NCBI GenBank assembly: GCA_937959095.1
Contig: CALGLY010000459.1
Coordinates: 1 to 8,275 of the forward strand
Length of the DNA: 8,275 bases
Direction: 5' to 3'
Source of the DNA: an uncultured Saprospiraceae bacterium
GTDB taxonomy: Bacteria; Bacteroidota; Bacteroidia; Chitinophagales; Saprospiraceae
The notes under the pieces are model-generated. The model worked only from the letters and a program-made list of their open reading frames with translations, had not been told where the DNA came from and searched no databases. How positions within the stretch are numbered: the stretch's first letter is position 1; each line of letters starts with the position of its first letter. Made by a program: the position numbers and the translations under genes. Below are positions 6,029-8,275 of the stretch, piece after piece.

Positions 6029-6098
6029 AGAAATACTAAGGCAAATACAAGCCTGCCTGCTCCGCGAACGGGCTTGTATTTGCACTTAAAATTCCTAC
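6027..6098. terminator. Nested palindrome between convergent gmhA and metF, possible bidirectional terminator
   Basis: GCAAATACAAGCC (6041-6053) and GGCTTGTATTTGC (6071-6083) are perfect 13-bp inverted arms around a 17-nt GC-rich loop carrying the CCTGC REP-like half. The arms continue outward less perfectly (GAAGAAATACTAAG, 6027-6040, against about 6084-6098; roughly 10 of 14), so the structure begins within the gmhA stop codon. Lying between convergent genes, it could end both transcripts, but neither side has a strong T-run. Confidence 0.5.
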
Positions 6099-6123
6099 CA
6101 CACTACGCAGAATTTCATTGGTA

Positions 6124-6142
6124 AAAATCCCCAACAGGCTCT
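6124..6142 (-). repeat. 19-bp repeat, inverted copy of 5328-5346 (gmhA flank, right)
   Basis: The reverse complement reads AGAGCCTGTTGGGGATTTT, one base different from the left copy. It overlaps the metF stop codon (TAG on the minus strand, 6141-6143). The GAG-beginning ends and the possible TAA duplication recall terminal repeats of some IS5-group elements, from memory of that family; no transposase is present. Confidence 0.6.
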
Positions 6143-7097
6143 AAAGTACCGATTCTACAATCTCCTGAATCGTCTTTGAGTCGCCCATCGTGTAATAATG
6201 TAAGCAAGGTACTCCCCTTGCTTTCAATTCTTTTGATTGCTGAATACACCACTCTACCCCTACTTGCCGACGTGCCTCTCCATTACTTGCTTTCCCCATT
6301 TCTTTCACTAAAATTTCTGGCAAGTCAATATAGAACAATCTCGGTAAGGAGTTCATTTGATATTTCTTTGTCAGTGGCTTTAGTCCAGGTACTATTGGCA
6401 CATTGATACCCACAGCGCGGCATTGATCAACATACTCAAAATATTTTTCATTATTGAAAAACATTTGCGTTACAATGTAATCTGCACCAGCCTCTACTTT
6501 AGCCTTTGTCCATTCTAAATCATAATCCATATTGGGGGCTTCAAAATGCTTTTCAGGATAACCTGCTATACCAATACAAAAATCAGATTTTGCACCCTCT
6601 GCAATACCCGCGTCTAAGTATTTCCCTTTATTCATGTCCGCTACTTGCTTCACTAAATCAATGGCATAGGGATGTCCTTCTGCTTCTGGAATGAATTTTC
6701 CTTCAAATTTTCGGGCATCACCTCGCAATGCAAGTACATTATTGATATTTAGGAAATTTAAATCAATCAATGCATTTTCTGTATCCTCCTTGGTGAAGCC
6801 ACCACAAATCAGGTGCGGTACCGCATCTACACCATATCGGTGCATGATGGAAGCACAAATACCAATAGTGCCTGGGCGTTTTCGGACGGCAGCTTTTTCA
6901 TAGTAACCACTTTCTCGTTTCTTATAAATAAAATCCTCTCGATGATAAGTAACATCAATAAAAGGAGGTTTAAATTCCATCAAAGGGTCGAGTGTATCGA
7001 ATATAGCTTGCATGCTACCACCTTTTAGTGGAGGCAATACTTCAAAAGAAGTAAGCGTTTTCCCTTTTGCTTTTTCAAAGTATTCTGTTACTTTCAT
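6141..7097 (-). CDS. metF: 5,10-methylenetetrahydrofolate reductase
   Basis: Flavoenzyme reducing 5,10-methylene-THF to 5-methyl-THF, the methyl donor for methionine synthesis; cytoplasmic (beta/alpha)8 barrel with FAD. It is 318 aa, the normal length for the bacterial catalytic domain. Family landmarks: TSFEVLPP (16-23) with the catalytic Glu at 19, IDVTYH (47-52), PHLICGGFT (94-102), NNVLALRGD (119-127) with the FAD-site Asp127, AGYPEKH (178-184), ADYIVTQMFF (205-214) with the folate-site Gln211, PIVPGLKPL (234-242) and HYYTM (300-304). The ATG at 7097 gives the standard N-terminus. It is convergent with gmhA and divergent from the acyltransferase gene. No metH or other methionine gene is in the window, and I saw no SAM or cobalamin riboswitch in its short leader. 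Confidence 0.96.
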   Translation of the reverse strand: MKVTEYFEKAKGKTLTSFEVLPPLKGGSMQAIFDTLDPLMEFKPPFIDVTYHREDFIYKKRESGYYEKAAVRKRPGTIGICASIMHRYGVDAVPHLICGGFTKEDTENALIDLNFLNINNVLALRGDARKFEGKFIPEAEGHPYAIDLVKQVADMNKGKYLDAGIAEGAKSDFCIGIAGYPEKHFEAPNMDYDLEWTKAKVEAGADYIVTQMFFNNEKYFEYVDQCRAVGINVPIVPGLKPLTKKYQMNSLPRLFYIDLPEILVKEMGKASNGEARRQVGVEWCIQQSKELKARGVPCLHYYTMGDSKTIQEIVESVL

Positions 7098-7167
7098 TCT
7101 ATACTATTTGTTACGTTATATGCTTTGTGCAATAAATTTCTACATCAGAAAAAAAGGGGAGCGGATG

Positions 7168-7196
7168 CAAAACTACAAATTCATGGAATGATGCAA
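7168..7196 (-). promoter_or_regulatory. metF: Likely metF promoter (Bacteroidota type)
   Basis: On the minus strand TTG (7196-7194) is followed after 18 bp by TAGTTTTG (7175-7168), an exact fit to the -7 consensus TAnnTTTG with proper spacing to a -33 TTG. It predicts a leader of about 60-65 nt before the metF ATG. This is the best promoter match I found in the window. Confidence 0.5.
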
Positions 7197-7225
7197 TACA
7201 CTTTCCATGTTTTCTAATACGAAAT

Positions 7226-8164
7226 ATGACAAACAAAGAACATTATCGGAAATTTTGTACTACTGCCAGCGATTTACCCCTTTGGGTATATGATTGGTAT
7301 TTGGATGCTACCTGTGAAGACAGTAGTTGGGATGTAGCAATTATATTTCGGGGAGAACAAGTAGTAGCAACCTTGCCTTATTTCATCAAAAACCGCGCTA
7401 GTTTCCAGTACATCACCATGCCGCTATTCGTGAAAGCAATGGGACCTTATCTTATTCCCGAACTTCGGACATTAAAAAAACAACATCTTCTTTATAAAGA
7501 ACTAATAGAACAACTCCCCAAAATAGACGGTTTCAAGCAAAATTTTCACCCACTTATCAGCAATTGGCTACCTTTTTATTGGAAAGGCTATCAACAAACC
7601 ACCTATTACACCTATCAATTCGATGATCTTAGTGATTTAGTCGCTATTAAACGAAATGCAAATAAAAGTATACGGCGAAATATTAAGAAAGCTGAAGAAC
7701 TATTAACTATAGATTATAAACTTTCTGTCGAGGAATTTTATGAAGTAAATACATGGAGTTTTAAGCGACAAGGCATTCCAGCACCCTATACAAAAGCACA
7801 ATTCTTGCGCCTCGATGCTGCTCTAGAAAAGCAACAAGCTCGCCAAATCTTTTGTGCACGGGATACAGATGGACAAATCCATTCGGCAGCTTATTTAGTA
7901 TGGGATAGAAAGACCGCTTACTATTTATTTTCAGGCGATCATCCTGATTTGCGAAAAAGTGGTTCGGGCATTTTATTACTTTGGGAAGCCATACAATATA
8001 CCCGAAATGTACTACAGCTCAATTGTTTCGATTTTGAAGGAAGTATTATTGAACGCTTAGAAACGCTACGCGTACAGTTTGGTGCAAAGCAAGTACCTTA
8101 TTTTTATATTTGGAAATATCATTCGAGTCTGTATCACTTGCTGGATAAAATAGTTGGACGATAA
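7226..8164 (+). CDS. FemAB/GNAT-like acyltransferase
   Basis: 312-aa soluble protein of the GNAT superfamily, closest in layout to the FemAB/BioF2-like (Acetyltransf_6) group with two tandem GNAT-like halves. The N-terminal half (about 10-130) has GEQVVATLPYFIKNR and the MPLFVKAMGPYLIP stretch typical of these proteins. The C-terminal half (about 135-300) has SIRRNIKKAEE (148-158), the central strand and loop HSAAYLVWDRKTAYYLFSG (219-237), the GSGILLLWEAI helix (246-256) and the end motif FDFEGS...FGAKQVPYF (268-293). Members transfer acyl or aminoacyl groups in cell-envelope or glycan metabolism; the substrate here is unknown. The ATG at 7226 is chosen; no Shine-Dalgarno precedes it. It is divergent from metF (128-bp gap) and followed by repeat DNA. 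Confidence 0.85.
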   Translation: MTNKEHYRKFCTTASDLPLWVYDWYLDATCEDSSWDVAIIFRGEQVVATLPYFIKNRASFQYITMPLFVKAMGPYLIPELRTLKKQHLLYKELIEQLPKIDGFKQNFHPLISNWLPFYWKGYQQTTYYTYQFDDLSDLVAIKRNANKSIRRNIKKAEELLTIDYKLSVEEFYEVNTWSFKRQGIPAPYTKAQFLRLDAALEKQQARQIFCARDTDGQIHSAAYLVWDRKTAYYLFSGDHPDLRKSGSGILLLWEAIQYTRNVLQLNCFDFEGSIIERLETLRVQFGAKQVPYFYIWKYHSSLYHLLDKIVGR

Positions 8165-8221
8165 GATCCTTAGGAACGACTAAAAAATAACTTATAACAC
8201 TTTTCGATTTCTTTTGAATTT

Positions 8222-8275
8222 ATACTTCGTTAAAAATACTCGCCATAGCCTTGCTATGTCTGCGTTTTTTGCCTC
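8222..8275. repeat. Dispersed hairpin repeat, right copy (cut by window end)
   Basis: ATACTTCGTTAAAAATACTCGCC...TTTTTTGCCTC matches the left-edge repeat (12-62) in direct orientation. Its stem CATAGC/GCTATG (8244-8249/8253-8258) corresponds to the stem at 34-39/42-47. One A-T pair there is a G-C pair here, i.e. both sides changed together. It probably continues beyond the window. It lies about 60 bp after the acyltransferase stop, and its T6 run after a stem could make it that gene's terminator. Confidence 0.6.

Overview
The window looks like chromosomal DNA from a member of the Bacteroidota, perhaps of the Saprospiria/Chitinophagia type. The evidence is low G+C content, absence of clear Shine-Dalgarno sequences before most starts, several TAnnTTTG-like -7 boxes (the Bacteroidota promoter form), a DUF4286 protein (a family I associate with this phylum), and intergenic DNA rich in palindromic dispersed repeats. 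The phylum is inferred with moderate confidence; the genus cannot be told.

Layout. 1-193: a dispersed hairpin repeat, then a 52-bp near-perfect palindrome that overlaps the stop codon of the next gene. 189-1568 (-): an orphan NtrC-type sigma-54 response regulator. 1569-3024: about 1.45 kb with no convincing gene, occupied by AT-rich DNA and two large nested inverted repeats (1612-1806 and 2485-2665). 3025-4603 (-): a probable two-gene operon, a DUF4286 protein followed one base later by an MFS exporter-like transporter. 4703-5218 (+): a DUF1905/YdeI-type protein, divergent from that operon. 5219-5449: repeat-filled spacer. 5450-6028 (+): gmhA, sedoheptulose-7-phosphate isomerase, starting at TTG. 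6027-6142: palindrome and repeat between convergent genes. 6141-7097 (-): metF, methylenetetrahydrofolate reductase. 7226-8164 (+): a FemAB/GNAT-like acyltransferase, divergent from metF. 8165-8275: spacer entering another copy of the repeat seen at the left edge.

The genes are mainly housekeeping (folate/methionine metabolism, heptose synthesis, transport, regulation) and do not form one pathway. I see no defence system, prophage, CRISPR array, intact insertion sequence, tRNA or rRNA. The notable content is non-coding: a family of nested palindromes in which a small REP-like GC-rich palindrome (CCTGC...GCAGG type) sits in the loop of a longer AT-rich inverted repeat. This is clear at three places (1612-1806, 2485-2665, 6027-6098) and weaker at a fourth (about 35-127). 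Several of these palindromes abut or overlap stop codons. They resemble MITE/REP-type non-autonomous elements that may double as transcript ends. I do not see evidence for an undescribed multi-gene system.
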